Assembly (NCBI GenBank): GCA_945949085.1
Contig: CAMFDJ010000003.1
Location: 62,001 to 126,000, forward strand
Reading direction: 5' to 3'
Length of the DNA stretch: 64,000 nucleotides
Source: an uncultured Lachnospiraceae bacterium
GTDB lineage: Bacteria; Bacillota; Clostridia; Lachnospirales; Lachnospiraceae
A program made the translations under genes and the position numbers. The notes under the pieces are model-generated. The model was not told the DNA's origin. It ran no database searches and saw only the letters and a list, made by a program, of their open reading frames with translations. Positions 35,553-44,484 of this stretch are shown here, piece by piece (positions within the stretch are counted from its first letter, which is position 1; the number at the start of each line of letters is the position of its first letter).

Positions 35553-35951
35553 TCAGTAGTATTTCTTTACCTGCGCCTGCGTCACATTCTGATAAATCTC
35601 GTTTTTTATGACCGCCTGATACAACTGCTGAAAGTCAGTCATAAAAGGCTTTAAGGAGGCAACCAGCGCACTAAGCCCCTTCTCCATTCCTTTCTCCATT
35701 CCTTTCTTCATTCCTTTCTCCATTCCTTTCTCCATTCCTTTCTCCATTCCTTTCTCCAATCCTTCTTTCCTTCCCTTTTCTATTCCCTTTTTTTCGATTT
35801 CATCGGCGATAAAGCACATATAGATTTCCTTTCCTTTCGCAATTATCTCCTTTATCTTTTCCGTATAAGACTGTTCATATCTTTTTTCTCTTGAGAATAT
35901 ATCTATTATTCTGTTTTCTTCCATACGACATATATTTATGATAACATACAT
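35553..35951 (-). CDS. Stand-alone copy of the PD-(D/E)XK protein tail
   Basis: 132 aa; the last 110 residues nearly duplicate the C-terminal tail of the downstream gene, with seven MEKG-type units instead of five and an identical final 50 residues. The nuclease domain is absent. The start may be ATG 35951 or the internal MEENRIID (35924). Either a truncated paralogue or a functional small inhibitor, given that Rpn toxins are held by proteins made from their own 3' ends. The duplication covers roughly 35554-35900 against 34519-34850. Confidence 0.65.
   Translation of the reverse strand: MYVIINICRMEENRIIDIFSREKRYEQSYTEKIKEIIAKGKEIYMCFIADEIEKKGIEKGRKEGLEKGMEKGMEKGMEKGMKKGMEKGMEKGLSALVASLKPFMTDFQQLYQAVIKNEIYQNVTQAQVKKYY
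35677..35764 (-). repeat. 12-bp MEKG-coding tandem repeat, copy B
   Basis: Seven units of TTTCTCCATTCC type, with one TTCATT variant (MKKG) third from the gene's C-terminal side as in copy A. The unit number differs by two between the copies. Confidence 0.9.
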
Positions 35952-36065
35952 AATATACTAAAGCAATATATCAAGATGTATATTATCAAAATACTTAATT
36001 ACCTATATATGCAAATCATACGACTCACTTATTCTTATTACGCCTCATATCTCCCTCTATCCTCA

Positions 36066-36097
36066 TACAAAAGATGCCGACTGCAACTGCAGTCGGC
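36066..36097 (-). terminator. Terminator after pilT
   Basis: GCCGACTGCA (36076-36085) and TGCAGTCGGC (36088-36097) form a 10-bp stem with a minimal loop. Read on the minus strand it is followed by ATCTTTTG. It closes the sigK-pilT unit. Confidence 0.7.
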
Positions 36098-36131
36098 TTC
36101 CTATCATACCAATATTACTTTACAATTTCAA

Positions 36132-37187
36132 TTAGAATACTTTATTCTTCATCTTCTCCGGATCGCGTGAGAACTGGATACAATCTTCCTTTGAGATCTT
36201 ACGCTGCATATATAGAGAAAGCAGCGAATCGTCCAGTGTCATCATACCCTCTTTTTTGCTGGTCTGGATAATGGAATCCAGCTGATGTGACTTTCCTTCA
36301 CGGATCAGGTTGCGGACAGCGGAATTGGCATGCATAACCTCAAATGCCGCACAACGTCCTGTTCCGTTGATATTGGGAATCAAAGTCTGCGAAATGATCG
36401 CCTCAATAACGTTGGAAAGCTGTACTCTGATCTGCTGCTGCTGATGCTCAGGGAATACGTCGATAATACGGTCGACGGTACTGGCAGCATCCACGGTATG
36501 TAGTGTTGAGAAAACAAGGTGTCCTGTTTCTGCCGCTGTGATTGCGATACTGATTGTCTCGAAGTCACGCATCTCACCTACCAGGATAATATCCGGGTCT
36601 TCACGAAGAGCAGCGCGCAGCGCATTATTGAATGAAAGGGAGTCCTGCCCGATCTCTCGCTGGTTTACCATAGACATTTTATGGCGGTGTGCATACTCGA
36701 TCGGCTCCTCCAGCGTGATGATATGTGCATCTCTGTTTTCATTTGCTTTATTCAGAATAGAAGCAAGTGTTGTTGACTTACCACTACCGGTAGGTCCTGT
36801 CACAAGCACCAGACCACGTTTTCTCTGATACAGATCTACGATGGATTTCGGTACGCCAAGCTTCTCCGGATCCGGAATGTCATCTGTGATGGTACGAAGT
36901 GCCAGTGCAATGGAACCTCTCTGCTTGAAGACATTACAACGATATCGACCGATTCCTGTAAATGCAACTGATAAGTCGTATTCTCCTCTTTCCTCGAATT
37001 TTTCTCTCTGATATGGATTCAGAACATCCAGACAGATTTCAAGTGTGTCCTCCGGTGTTAATGTCGGAAAATCCATCTTGATAAGACGTCCATGCAAACG
37101 CATAACAGGCGGAATACCTACTGTCAAATGAACGTCGGAAGCCCCCGCGTTGTACCCAACGGTTAAGATTTCCTGAAGTGTAACCAT
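36132..37187 (-). CDS. pilT: PilT-type twitching/retraction ATPase
   Basis: 351 aa from ATG 37187 (AGAGG 10 bp upstream), the length and N-terminus (TLQEILTVGYNAGASDVHL) usual for PilT. ATG 37241, overlapping the sigK stop, is the alternative. Walker A GPTGSGKST, Asp box IITLEEPIEY, Walker B DIILVGEMRD and His box STLHTVDA are all present. PilT powers type IV pilus retraction in motility and DNA uptake. No other pilus gene is in the window, but dprA and comM are close. Confidence 0.93.
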   Translation of the reverse strand: MVTLQEILTVGYNAGASDVHLTVGIPPVMRLHGRLIKMDFPTLTPEDTLEICLDVLNPYQREKFEERGEYDLSVAFTGIGRYRCNVFKQRGSIALALRTITDDIPDPEKLGVPKSIVDLYQRKRGLVLVTGPTGSGKSTTLASILNKANENRDAHIITLEEPIEYAHRHKMSMVNQREIGQDSLSFNNALRAALREDPDIILVGEMRDFETISIAITAAETGHLVFSTLHTVDAASTVDRIIDVFPEHQQQQIRVQLSNVIEAIISQTLIPNINGTGRCAAFEVMHANSAVRNLIREGKSHQLDSIIQTSKKEGMMTLDDSLLSLYMQRKISKEDCIQFSRDPEKMKNKVF

Positions 37188-37233
37188 TTCCCTTGTACCT
37201 CTCTTTTCCTCCTGCATCACAGGAATTAATACA

Positions 37234-37875
37234 TTACTCATTATCTTCAAAAGCTTTTTTCAGTGTCTGGAGTGCCTTTTTTTCGATCCTGGACACATAG
37301 CTTCTGGATATACCCATTCTTTCCCCAATCTCACGCTGCGTGACTTCTTTTCCGTCCAGCAGTCCATAGCGCATGATGATAATCTGCTGTTCCCTGCCTG
37401 ACAGCACATGCTCTACCAGATAACGGATTTTCTTATGCTCCTCGCTTCTGACATACGAATCCGCAAAATCTTCCTGCTCGGCAAGTGTGACATCCAGCAG
37501 ATTAATCTCATTTCCCTCCTTATCCGTGCCAATCGGTTCATAGAAGGAAACATTCCTTGCGTTCTTCTTTTTCATGCGGAGCATCATCAAAAGTTCATTG
37601 TCTATACATCTGGCCGCATAGGTTGCAAGCCGACTTCCCTTACTGTCATCAAAGGTCTGTATCGCCTTAATCAGTCCTATCGTCCCGATTGAGATCAGAT
37701 CCTCCGGATCTTCATTGCTGCTCTGATATTTCTTGACAACATGTGCCACGAGACGCAGATTCCGTTCAATCAGTATTTGTCTGGCTTCTTGTTTCTGAGC
37801 CTGGTCCGTACCCTTGAGAAGCTGCAGATAATGCGCTTCCTCCTCATCAGAAAGGGGTTTTTGAAACGTTTGCAA
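37234..37875 (-). CDS. sigK: RNA polymerase sporulation sigma factor SigK
   Basis: 213 aa, TTG start with GGAGAGG upstream. The N-terminus FQKPLSDEEEAHYL, region 2 (ERNLRLVAHVVKKY, DLISIGTIGLIKAI, ATYAARCIDNELLM) and region 4 HTH (TQREIGERMGISRSYVSRIEKKAL) are those of sigma-K. It directs late mother-cell transcription. No pro-sequence is possible: an in-frame TAA lies eight codons before the start. The gene is unbroken, so no skin element interrupts it. A sigma-E/K type promoter is visible upstream. Confidence 0.95.
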   Translation of the reverse strand: MQTFQKPLSDEEEAHYLQLLKGTDQAQKQEARQILIERNLRLVAHVVKKYQSSNEDPEDLISIGTIGLIKAIQTFDDSKGSRLATYAARCIDNELLMMLRMKKKNARNVSFYEPIGTDKEGNEINLLDVTLAEQEDFADSYVRSEEHKKIRYLVEHVLSGREQQIIIMRYGLLDGKEVTQREIGERMGISRSYVSRIEKKALQTLKKAFEDNE

Positions 37876-37902
37876 GAAAACCTCTCCAAATACATTTTAT
37901 AT

Positions 37903-37931
37903 TATTCTATGCATAGGGTTTGGCCTCTGTA
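37903..37931 (-). promoter_or_regulatory. Sigma-K/sigma-E type promoter of sigK
   Basis: On the minus strand TACA (37931-37928), a 16-bp spacer and CATAGAATA (37911-37903). This fits sigma-K (mACm-16-CATAnnnTA), with a T in place of the first m. CATAGAAT also fits the sigma-E -10 (CATACAnT) with one mismatch. The start codon lies 28 bp further on. Dual sigma-E and sigma-K control is known for sigK in Bacillus. Confidence 0.6.
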
Positions 37932-38033
37932 ACACATAATTTTATTATACAATTTCACACAATGAAACGCAAGGCAAGTTTCATTTTTCACATGCTTTTC
38001 TCACGCCTTCTCAACTTGCAATATCGCCCGGAC

Positions 38034-39422
38034 TTATAAAAAATCAACAAATATTGCATTGCTGACATCAATTCCATCCGGTGTCAGGCAAAGTCTGCCT
38101 TCCTGCTGATATCCGTTTTCCTTTCGGTATGACTGCCTTGCATTTATCTGTCGAGAATCCGTATGCTGTATATCCACCTGTCGCGTATTAGCCGACTGCG
38201 CATCCGTATGATATGCATCCGTATGACATACCTCAGTTTCATCATCCTTCCAGGCAAGCAACCCAAGTGACAGATGTTTTTCGATCTGATTTCCATAGAC
38301 ATCCATCAAGTCCTTGCCAAAACAAGCGAAAAATTCTTGCGGACTGACACCTTCCATCATCCGAAGTCCCAGAAACATGAACTCCGCCATTTCATCCTCT
38401 GCAGTAAGTTTACATAATTCCGTCTGATAATATTCGTCATAAATCGGTACTATATGACTATGACAGGATCTCTCGCTATTCTTTCTCCGTGATGTATCCT
38501 GCAATTTTTCCTGTTGTCTCTCCTTCCAATAACTCAGATATTGCGCTAGGTTTTCTTCATTTTTGTATCTGATATGGTCGATCAGGGATGACGCACCCAG
38601 TCCCAATCCCAAGTAGTCTCCGCGTCTCCAGTACACCTCATTATGCAGGCATTCTCTCCCCTTCCTCGCATAATTGGAAATCTCATAGCGTCCATAGCCT
38701 GCACCTGCCAGCATCTCTTGTGTTATGCGATACATACGCCGCTCTGTCTCTTCATCAGGAAGCTCCCCGAAAGCTTCTCCGCCCTCCCTGTATCTCTCAA
38801 AAAAAGGGGTACCCTCTTCTATGATCAGACTGTACGCGGAAATATGCTCCGGGGAAAGTGCAATCACCTTTTGCAGAGACTCTGTATAAGAGTGGATTGT
38901 CTGCCCCGGCAGAGCCGCCATCAGATCGACATTCACATTCTCAAATCCGGCCTTTCTGACACTCTGAAAGGTATCCAGAAATGTCTGATAATCATGGATT
39001 CTGCCAAGAAGCTTTAGCTCCTCATCACACGCTGACTGCAGACCAATACTGATCCGGTTGATTCCACCGTCGCGATACTGCAGACATTTCTCATATGTGA
39101 CGGTTCCCGGGTTCATTTCCATTGATATTTCGATCGTTCCCCAGTCCTTGTCGGAAATATGAAAAACAGATTTTATTTTTTGTAACAGCTTTGCAATAGC
39201 TTCTGCCGGCAGAATGGAGGGTGTACCGCCTCCGATAAAAATAGTTTTGACCTTCCGCTGTGAAAGTGCACTTCCGCGATAAGCATCTATCTCACCGAGC
39301 AGAGACTGAATATACAAATCATATGTTATTTTATCTGCGGAGGCTGATAAAAAATCGCAGTATGCACATTTTTTTGCGCAGAATGGAATATGGAGATATA
39401 AGCTGAGGTCTTTCTGTTCCAT
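38034..39422 (-). CDS. hemW: HemW-like radical SAM protein (heme chaperone)
   Basis: 462 aa, usual length about 380. The radical SAM cluster CAKKCAYCDF (C-x3-C-x2-C) is followed by FIGGGTPS, NPGT, RISIGLQS and a C-terminal HemN-like domain (YEISNYAR, LGLGASS). HemW carries the CPYC-less form of the N-terminus and binds heme for delivery rather than oxidising coproporphyrinogen. Extra length comes from a charged insert near 300-325 and a His/Thr/Asp/Gln repeat (YHTDAQSANTRQVDIQHTD) at about 405-440. It lies after lepA as in many clostridia. Confidence 0.92.
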   Translation of the reverse strand: MEQKDLSLYLHIPFCAKKCAYCDFLSASADKITYDLYIQSLLGEIDAYRGSALSQRKVKTIFIGGGTPSILPAEAIAKLLQKIKSVFHISDKDWGTIEISMEMNPGTVTYEKCLQYRDGGINRISIGLQSACDEELKLLGRIHDYQTFLDTFQSVRKAGFENVNVDLMAALPGQTIHSYTESLQKVIALSPEHISAYSLIIEEGTPFFERYREGGEAFGELPDEETERRMYRITQEMLAGAGYGRYEISNYARKGRECLHNEVYWRRGDYLGLGLGASSLIDHIRYKNEENLAQYLSYWKERQQEKLQDTSRRKNSERSCHSHIVPIYDEYYQTELCKLTAEDEMAEFMFLGLRMMEGVSPQEFFACFGKDLMDVYGNQIEKHLSLGLLAWKDDETEVCHTDAYHTDAQSANTRQVDIQHTDSRQINARQSYRKENGYQQEGRLCLTPDGIDVSNAIFVDFL

Positions 39423-39471
39423 GTTTTTCTCTCACCACACTCATATAGCGGTTCTACCATACAAAACTGTC

Positions 39472-41289
39472 TTATTTCTTATCATCCAGCTTCAGGACAC
39501 TCATAAATGCCTTTTGCGGGATTTCCACGTTACCGATCTGGCGCATACGTTTTTTACCTTCCTTCTGCTTTTCCAGAAGCTTTTTCTTACGCGTGATATC
39601 TCCGCCGTAACACTTTGCCAGAACGTCCTTACGCATGGCCTTGATCGTCTCTCTTGCCACAATCTTACCGCCGACAGCCGCCTGAATCGGAATCTCAAAC
39701 AGGTGTCTGGGAATTTCCTCTTTCAGTTTCTCACACATCTTGCGTCCGCGCTCATAAGCACTGTCTTTGTGCACAATAAAGGAAAGTGCATCCACTTCTT
39801 CCCTGTTGACAAGGATATCAAGCTTGACCAGTTCTGCAGTCTGGTAGCCTTTCAGTTCGTAATCAAAGGATGCATATCCTCTCGAACGGGATTTGAGGGC
39901 ATCAAAAAAGTCATAAATGATCTCATTGAGCGGCAGATCGTACTTGATCAGTGCTCTCGTCTCCTCCATATATTCCATGCCCAAATAGACACCACGCCTC
40001 TCCTGGCACAGTTCCATGATTGACCCGATAAACTCAGTTGTCACCATGATCTCCGCACTGACAATCGGCTCCTCCATATGATCGATCTCAGAAAAATCGG
40101 GAAGATTACTCGGATTTGTCAGTTCTATCATCTCACCGTTTGTCTTATATACTTTATACACAACGCCGGGCGCTGTGGTCACAAGATCAAGGTTATATTC
40201 CCGTTCCAGTCTCTCCTGAATGATTTCCAAATGCAAAAGTCCCAAAAATCCGCACCGGAATCCAAATCCCAGTGCAATGGATGTCTCCGGCTCATAATGC
40301 AGTGCTGCATCATTAAGTTGCAGCTTTTCCAATGCATCCCGAAGCTCCGGGTATTTGGCCCCGTCTGCCGGATACATGCCACAGTATACCATGGAATTCA
40401 CTTTTTTATATCCGGGAAGCGGCTCGCTGCAAGGATTCTGTGCATCTGTTACCGTGTCACCGACCATGGTATCACGCACATTTTTGATGGATGCGGTGAT
40501 ATAGCCAACCATACCGGCCGAAAGCTCCTCACAGGGGATGAACTGTCCTGCTCCAAAATATCCAACCTCAACAACATCCGCCTTTGCTCCTGTTGCCATC
40601 ATCAGAATCTGTGTGCCCCGTTTCACGCATCCTTCCTTAATCCTGCAAAAAACTATGACTCCCTTATAGGAATCATATACTGAATCAAAAATCAGTGCCG
40701 CAAGCGGCGCATTCGGATCTCCTGTCGGTGCCGGTATTTTCTGTACAACCGCCTCTAAGACATCCTCGATACCAATACCGTTTTTAGCGGAAATGAGTGG
40801 TGCATCATGTGCCTCTATTCCGATCACATCTTCGATTTCTTCCTTGACGCGCTCAGGATCGGCACTTGGCAGGTCAATTTTGTTGATCACCGGAAAGACA
40901 TCCAGGTTATGATCAAGCGCCAGATACACGTTGGCAAGTGTCTGTGCTTCAATACCCTGCGCAGCATCTACAACAAGGATCGCACCGTCACACGCCGCCA
41001 GCGATCTGCTGACCTCATAGTTAAAATCCACATGTCCGGGCGTGTCGATCAGATTGAAGATATATTCCTCCCCATCCTTTGCCTTATACACGGTACGCAC
41101 TGTCTGCGCTTTGATCGTGATACCGCGCTCGCGCTCCAGATCCATATTATCAAGAACCTGCGCCTGCATTTCGCGCTCTGTCAAAAGTCCGGTCATTTCG
41201 ATGATTCGGTCGGCAAGGGTACTCTTTCCATGATCGATATGGGCTACAATACAAAAATTTCTGATTTTACTCTGATCTATCGTCGACAT
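39472..41289 (-). CDS. lepA: Elongation factor 4 (LepA)
   Basis: 605 aa from ATG 41289, preceded by GGAGG 6 bp upstream; the usual N-terminus [20 protein letters not shown] follows. GTPase motifs [14 protein letters not shown] and NKID are intact, as are domains II-V and the LepA C-terminal domain ([19 protein letters not shown]). It is a ribosome-associated GTPase that back-translocates stalled ribosomes. Its place between spoIIP and hemW is standard in clostridia. Confidence 0.97.
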   Translation of the reverse strand: MSTIDQSKIRNFCIVAHIDHGKSTLADRIIEMTGLLTEREMQAQVLDNMDLERERGITIKAQTVRTVYKAKDGEEYIFNLIDTPGHVDFNYEVSRSLAACDGAILVVDAAQGIEAQTLANVYLALDHNLDVFPVINKIDLPSADPERVKEEIEDVIGIEAHDAPLISAKNGIGIEDVLEAVVQKIPAPTGDPNAPLAALIFDSVYDSYKGVIVFCRIKEGCVKRGTQILMMATGAKADVVEVGYFGAGQFIPCEELSAGMVGYITASIKNVRDTMVGDTVTDAQNPCSEPLPGYKKVNSMVYCGMYPADGAKYPELRDALEKLQLNDAALHYEPETSIALGFGFRCGFLGLLHLEIIQERLEREYNLDLVTTAPGVVYKVYKTNGEMIELTNPSNLPDFSEIDHMEEPIVSAEIMVTTEFIGSIMELCQERRGVYLGMEYMEETRALIKYDLPLNEIIYDFFDALKSRSRGYASFDYELKGYQTAELVKLDILVNREEVDALSFIVHKDSAYERGRKMCEKLKEEIPRHLFEIPIQAAVGGKIVARETIKAMRKDVLAKCYGGDITRKKKLLEKQKEGKKRMRQIGNVEIPQKAFMSVLKLDDKK

Positions 41290-41369
41290 CTCATTCCTCC
41301 GAGTCTGATAATATACACTCATACTCGGAAATTATAGCATAATCCCTGATGGTTCTTCAAGACACATCT

Positions 41370-42767
41370 TCATTCAGCATCCCCATCTAAAACCATTGCA
41401 ATGCAATGTGCGAGTGGCGGCAGCGCGTTTCTTGCCTCTTCCTCTGTATTGGTCTGTGCACCGAGTTCAATCAAAAGACTTCTCGGTCTGTAGTGCATAT
41501 TGTAACGCAATCCCTTCAGATAGATCTTTCTGGCAAGTCCCGGATAGTACTCCATCATTTTTGTCTGCAGTTGAAAGGAAAATGCCAGATTGCCTGCCCT
41601 GTTCTCATTTTTCAGGTAGGCGATCTCTCCGATTTTCCTGGTGCGGGAGAGACCGTTGAACAGCATAACCTGTGCCGTCTTTTTTCCATTCAGATCCGTG
41701 ACCAGATGTGTGCCATCATCCACGCCGTCTCTGTGCAGATCAATGATCACTTCTATGGATGGATTATCACGAAGTACCTGTTCCAGTCCTGCTACCGCCT
41801 CACCGTAAGCATAATCCCTGCTCTTCACATCATACTTTCCATAATGATGCAGCACTCTGAATCCATACTCCTGCGTAAGAAGCCTTGCAAGCTCCTCTCC
41901 GGCTCCCATCACACCACTGTTTTCATCCCCTGCAATCGAGTCGGCATATCCTTCCTGTGAGTGCGTGTGATAGATCAGAATCTGTGGATTTTCGGTCTTG
42001 GAATAGTCTTCTTCCGGTTCCGGCATTTGTGTGCTTTTTTCAATCGTCAGATCCGTACGGGAAAGTCTTTCAACATCAAGCTCGGACGCATCAATATAGG
42101 TACTTTTATCAATCACATAGAAATTTTCCAATAGCGCATCGAAGTTCTTGTAAGCCTCCAAATTTATGGTCACTGCAGGTGCCTGCGCCACTGCAAATGC
42201 ATCATCCGTCTGCCCTGCTTCCGTCTGGTCTTCTTCCTTGTCTTCTGTCTGGTCTTCTGCCTGTTCTTCTGACATCTGCTGCTCTTCCCTGTCTTCTGTC
42301 TGGTCTTCTGCCTGTTCTTCTTCCGCCCGATCTTCTTCCGTCTGTTCTCCGTCTTCGCTCTGCTTTTGTAACTGATTGTCAGAGACGCGCCCCTGCGCAT
42401 TCCTGTTTTCCTGCTCCATCTGACGTTTCAGCTCATCCTGCCTGTTTTGTTCTTTTCCCTGCTCCGGCTTTTGAGCCTCCTGCCACGCCAAAAGATTCTC
42501 CAGCGTCTCCATATCCTCCGTCAGGATCTGATATCCCTGTACTTGACTGCCATACACGGTAAGCGGCAACGTTACCTGTATTCCCATTTCCACCATGTAA
42601 CTCCTTGCCGGCCGGTCTCCTTCCTGCAGATAGGTAATGAGAGGAAGCTGCAAATGCATCATCAAAAGCCTGCTGTCTGCCATAGAAAAGAAAAAGAACA
42701 GGTATCCTGCCATTGTGAGCAAAATACCTATTCTCTGATAAAGCATCCTTCTTTTCCATCGGTACAT
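41370..42767 (-). CDS. spoIIP: Stage II sporulation protein P
   Basis: 465 aa with one N-terminal membrane segment (about 10-30) and a C-terminal amidase/endopeptidase domain of about 200 residues (ILIYHTHSQEGY, IDLHRDGVDDG, LIELGAQTNT). SpoIIP degrades peptidoglycan with SpoIID to drive engulfment of the forespore. A Glu/Gln/Asp/Thr-rich insert of about 90 residues (EEQAEDQTEDREEQ...) separates anchor and enzyme and is coded by tandem DNA repeats. A near-consensus sigma-E promoter lies upstream. Confidence 0.95.
   Translation of the reverse strand: MYRWKRRMLYQRIGILLTMAGYLFFFFSMADSRLLMMHLQLPLITYLQEGDRPARSYMVEMGIQVTLPLTVYGSQVQGYQILTEDMETLENLLAWQEAQKPEQGKEQNRQDELKRQMEQENRNAQGRVSDNQLQKQSEDGEQTEEDRAEEEQAEDQTEDREEQQMSEEQAEDQTEDKEEDQTEAGQTDDAFAVAQAPAVTINLEAYKNFDALLENFYVIDKSTYIDASELDVERLSRTDLTIEKSTQMPEPEEDYSKTENPQILIYHTHSQEGYADSIAGDENSGVMGAGEELARLLTQEYGFRVLHHYGKYDVKSRDYAYGEAVAGLEQVLRDNPSIEVIIDLHRDGVDDGTHLVTDLNGKKTAQVMLFNGLSRTRKIGEIAYLKNENRAGNLAFSFQLQTKMMEYYPGLARKIYLKGLRYNMHYRPRSLLIELGAQTNTEEEARNALPPLAHCIAMVLDGDAE
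42241..42321 (-). repeat. 51-bp in-frame repeat inside spoIIP
   Basis: TCTTCTGTCTGGTCTTCTGC starts at 42241 and again at 42292, with shared flanks (CTGTTCTTCT). It codes the acidic EEQAEDQTED linker. Confidence 0.8.
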
Positions 42768-42795
42768 AGCTGTCCACCTCTCTCCACATATTCAT

Positions 42796-42822
42796 AGTGT
42801 ATGCGGAAATAGACAGCCGTAT
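42796..42822 (-). promoter_or_regulatory. Sigma-E promoter of spoIIP
   Basis: On the minus strand ATA (42822-42820), a 16-bp spacer and CATACACT (42803-42796), matching the sigma-E consensus -10 CATACAnT exactly. The start codon lies 28 bp downstream with GAGAGAGGTGG between. spoIIP is sigma-E-dependent in Bacillus. Confidence 0.75.
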
Positions 42823-42982
42823 GAATCGTTGTACACTCGGGTCCATCTCGAATCCGCTATCGCTTCTTCTCGATGGAAGACACTCGGCAAATACGAGCAT
42901 TTTCACAAGTGAAAGCTCGTGCCTGCCTCGCTAAAACCAAATGCTCGCTTCGCTCGCGCTCATTTTCCTTCCTCGCTACAAA

Positions 42983-43015
42983 AAAGCATCGGGGATGACG
43001 GGACCCCGATGCTTT
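42983..43015 (-). terminator. Terminator after rpsT
   Basis: AAAGCATCGGGG (42983-42994) and CCCCGATGCTTT (43004-43015) form a perfect 12-bp stem. On the minus strand it ends in TTTTTTG. Confidence 0.93.
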
Positions 43016-43046
43016 CCATGTTGATACTACTTTAAATTTTCTATTC

Positions 43047-43310
43047 TTATGCCATCTTGTTTACAGCTTTTGTTAAACGAGAAACTTTTCTGGAAGAAGT
43101 ATTCTTATGATAAACGCCTTTTGAAGTAGCTTTATCAATAGTAGCTGTAGCTTCTGTTAAAGCCTTAGCTGCTGCTTCCTTATCGTTTGCATCGATTGCT
43201 GCATAAACTTTTTTCACGGCTGTCTTTACGCCTGATTTGATTGCTTTGTTTCTTTCGGTTCTAACCTTTGTAACCAAAACTCTCTTTTTTGCAGATTTGA
43301 TGTTAGCCAA
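43047..43310 (-). CDS. rpsT: 30S ribosomal protein S20
   Basis: 87 aa, complete. The start is TTG 43310, because GGGAGGTG lies 6 bp upstream and translation then gives the family N-terminus ANIKSAKKRV; the frame is open further upstream only without a ribosome site. S20 binds 16S rRNA early in 30S assembly. A TTG (UUG) start is also used by E. coli rpsT, where it takes part in autogenous control, so the weak start here may be functional. Confidence 0.96.
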   Translation of the reverse strand: MANIKSAKKRVLVTKVRTERNKAIKSGVKTAVKKVYAAIDANDKEAAAKALTEATATIDKATSKGVYHKNTSSRKVSRLTKAVNKMA

Positions 43311-43453
43311 GATCCACACCTCCCATGTAATGTTGTACAATTTGTTCTTTGTCGTGTCACATTACGCCGGACACGGACAGTCTAATGTAAACACACGCAT
43401 ATTATAATAGGTTGTTTCTTCGTTTTTGTCAATACTTTTTTCCACATTCTTTT

Positions 43454-43483
43454 GTATATTATTGCAGATAATTCACATACTGA
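43454..43483 (+). promoter_or_regulatory. Possible sigma-F/G promoter of gpr
   Basis: GTATA (43454-43458), 17 bp, then CATACTGA (43476-43483), close to the forespore-type GnATA / CATnnTA pattern with one -10 mismatch. gpr is a forespore gene in Bacillus. The match is suggestive only. Confidence 0.35.
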
Positions 43484-43516
43484 TATAGAAAATCCGATGA
43501 TCAGGAAGGAACGAAC

Positions 43517-44431
43517 TTGCAGACACAATCCATTCGAACCGATCTGGCTGTAGAAGCCCATGAAACCATGCTAAACTCCTCTGCACTGCCGGGAAGCGGC
43601 ATCCACGGTGTAGAAGTCACAGAGAAGTACCACAAACACAGCAAAACACATATTACAAGCGTTACCATCAGTACCAAAAACGGGGCACGTGCCATAGGAA
43701 AACCAATGGGGCATTATATTACCATGGAAGCACCGGAGATGGCACAGCCTGATGAAAGCTATCACCGGGCAATTGCCACCGAGCTTTCCCATCAGCTGAA
43801 GGAGCTGATTCCGCAGCTTGCAGGCGAACTTTCCATCCTTGTGGTCGGTCTCGGCAACCGGGACGTAACAGCCGACGCACTCGGTCCTGCCGTTATAGAC
43901 AATCTCTGCATTACCAGACATATCATCCGCGAATACGGAAAAGCTGCCTATCGCAAAGAGAAAATGCACTTAGTCAGCAGCCTTACCCCCGGTGTCATGG
44001 CAAAAAACGGTATGGAGACAGCTGAAATCATCAAAGGTGTGATCACACAGACTTCTCCCGATCTGATGGTCGTGATCGACGCGCTCGCCGCAAGGAGCAC
44101 CAAAAGGCTTAACACAACAATTCAGCTGACAGATACCGGCATTCTCCCCGGCTCCGGGGTCGGCAATCACCGCGTTGGTCTGACACAGGAAACCCTCGGC
44201 ATTCCCGTCATTGCAATCGGTGTTCCCACCGTAGTCGACGCCGCCACCATTGTCCGAAGTGCTCTTGAAAGCATGGAAAAAGGAGCGGATTATATCGACT
44301 ACGACAATGCCAGTGTACAACAAACCCTGCAGCAGCTCAACAATATGTTTGTCACCAACAAGGATATTGATGAAACGATTAAAAGGCTCAGCTTTACCAT
44401 CTCGGAAGCACTCAATATTGCATTTGCATAA
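43517..44431 (+). CDS. gpr: Spore germination protease GPR
   Basis: 304 aa, TTG start after AGGAAGGA. Typical GPR segments: the N-terminus IRTDLAVEAHE (with the self-cleavage region), VVGLGNRDVTADALGP, SSLTPGVMAKNGMETAEI, VIDALAARS and GVPTVVDAATI. GPR degrades the DNA-protecting small acid-soluble proteins when spores germinate. It is divergent from rpsT and spoIIP; in many clostridia it is next to spoIIP. Shorter than the Bacillus enzyme (about 370) but usual for clostridia. Confidence 0.96.
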   Translation: MQTQSIRTDLAVEAHETMLNSSALPGSGIHGVEVTEKYHKHSKTHITSVTISTKNGARAIGKPMGHYITMEAPEMAQPDESYHRAIATELSHQLKELIPQLAGELSILVVGLGNRDVTADALGPAVIDNLCITRHIIREYGKAAYRKEKMHLVSSLTPGVMAKNGMETAEIIKGVITQTSPDLMVVIDALAARSTKRLNTTIQLTDTGILPGSGVGNHRVGLTQETLGIPVIAIGVPTVVDAATIVRSALESMEKGADYIDYDNASVQQTLQQLNNMFVTNKDIDETIKRLSFTISEALNIAFA

Positions 44432-44484
44432 ACCCTATGCATCCTTTTCGCACGCATTTTCTGACAGTCTGACAGGTTCAGAAA

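Noticed and set aside
34641..35764. Dense 12-bp repeats resembling a CRISPR or satellite
   Set aside because: They are in frame and encode MEKG units of two recognisable proteins; there are no spacers.
41885..42562. 225-aa plus-strand ORF opposite the spoIIP linker
   Set aside because: It arises from the repeat-coded acidic linker read in antisense (Ser/Leu/Pro-rich); no start signal.
42433..42906. 157-aa minus-strand ORF across the spoIIP start
   Set aside because: It overlaps spoIIP in another frame and covers the sigma-E promoter; the composition is not protein-like.
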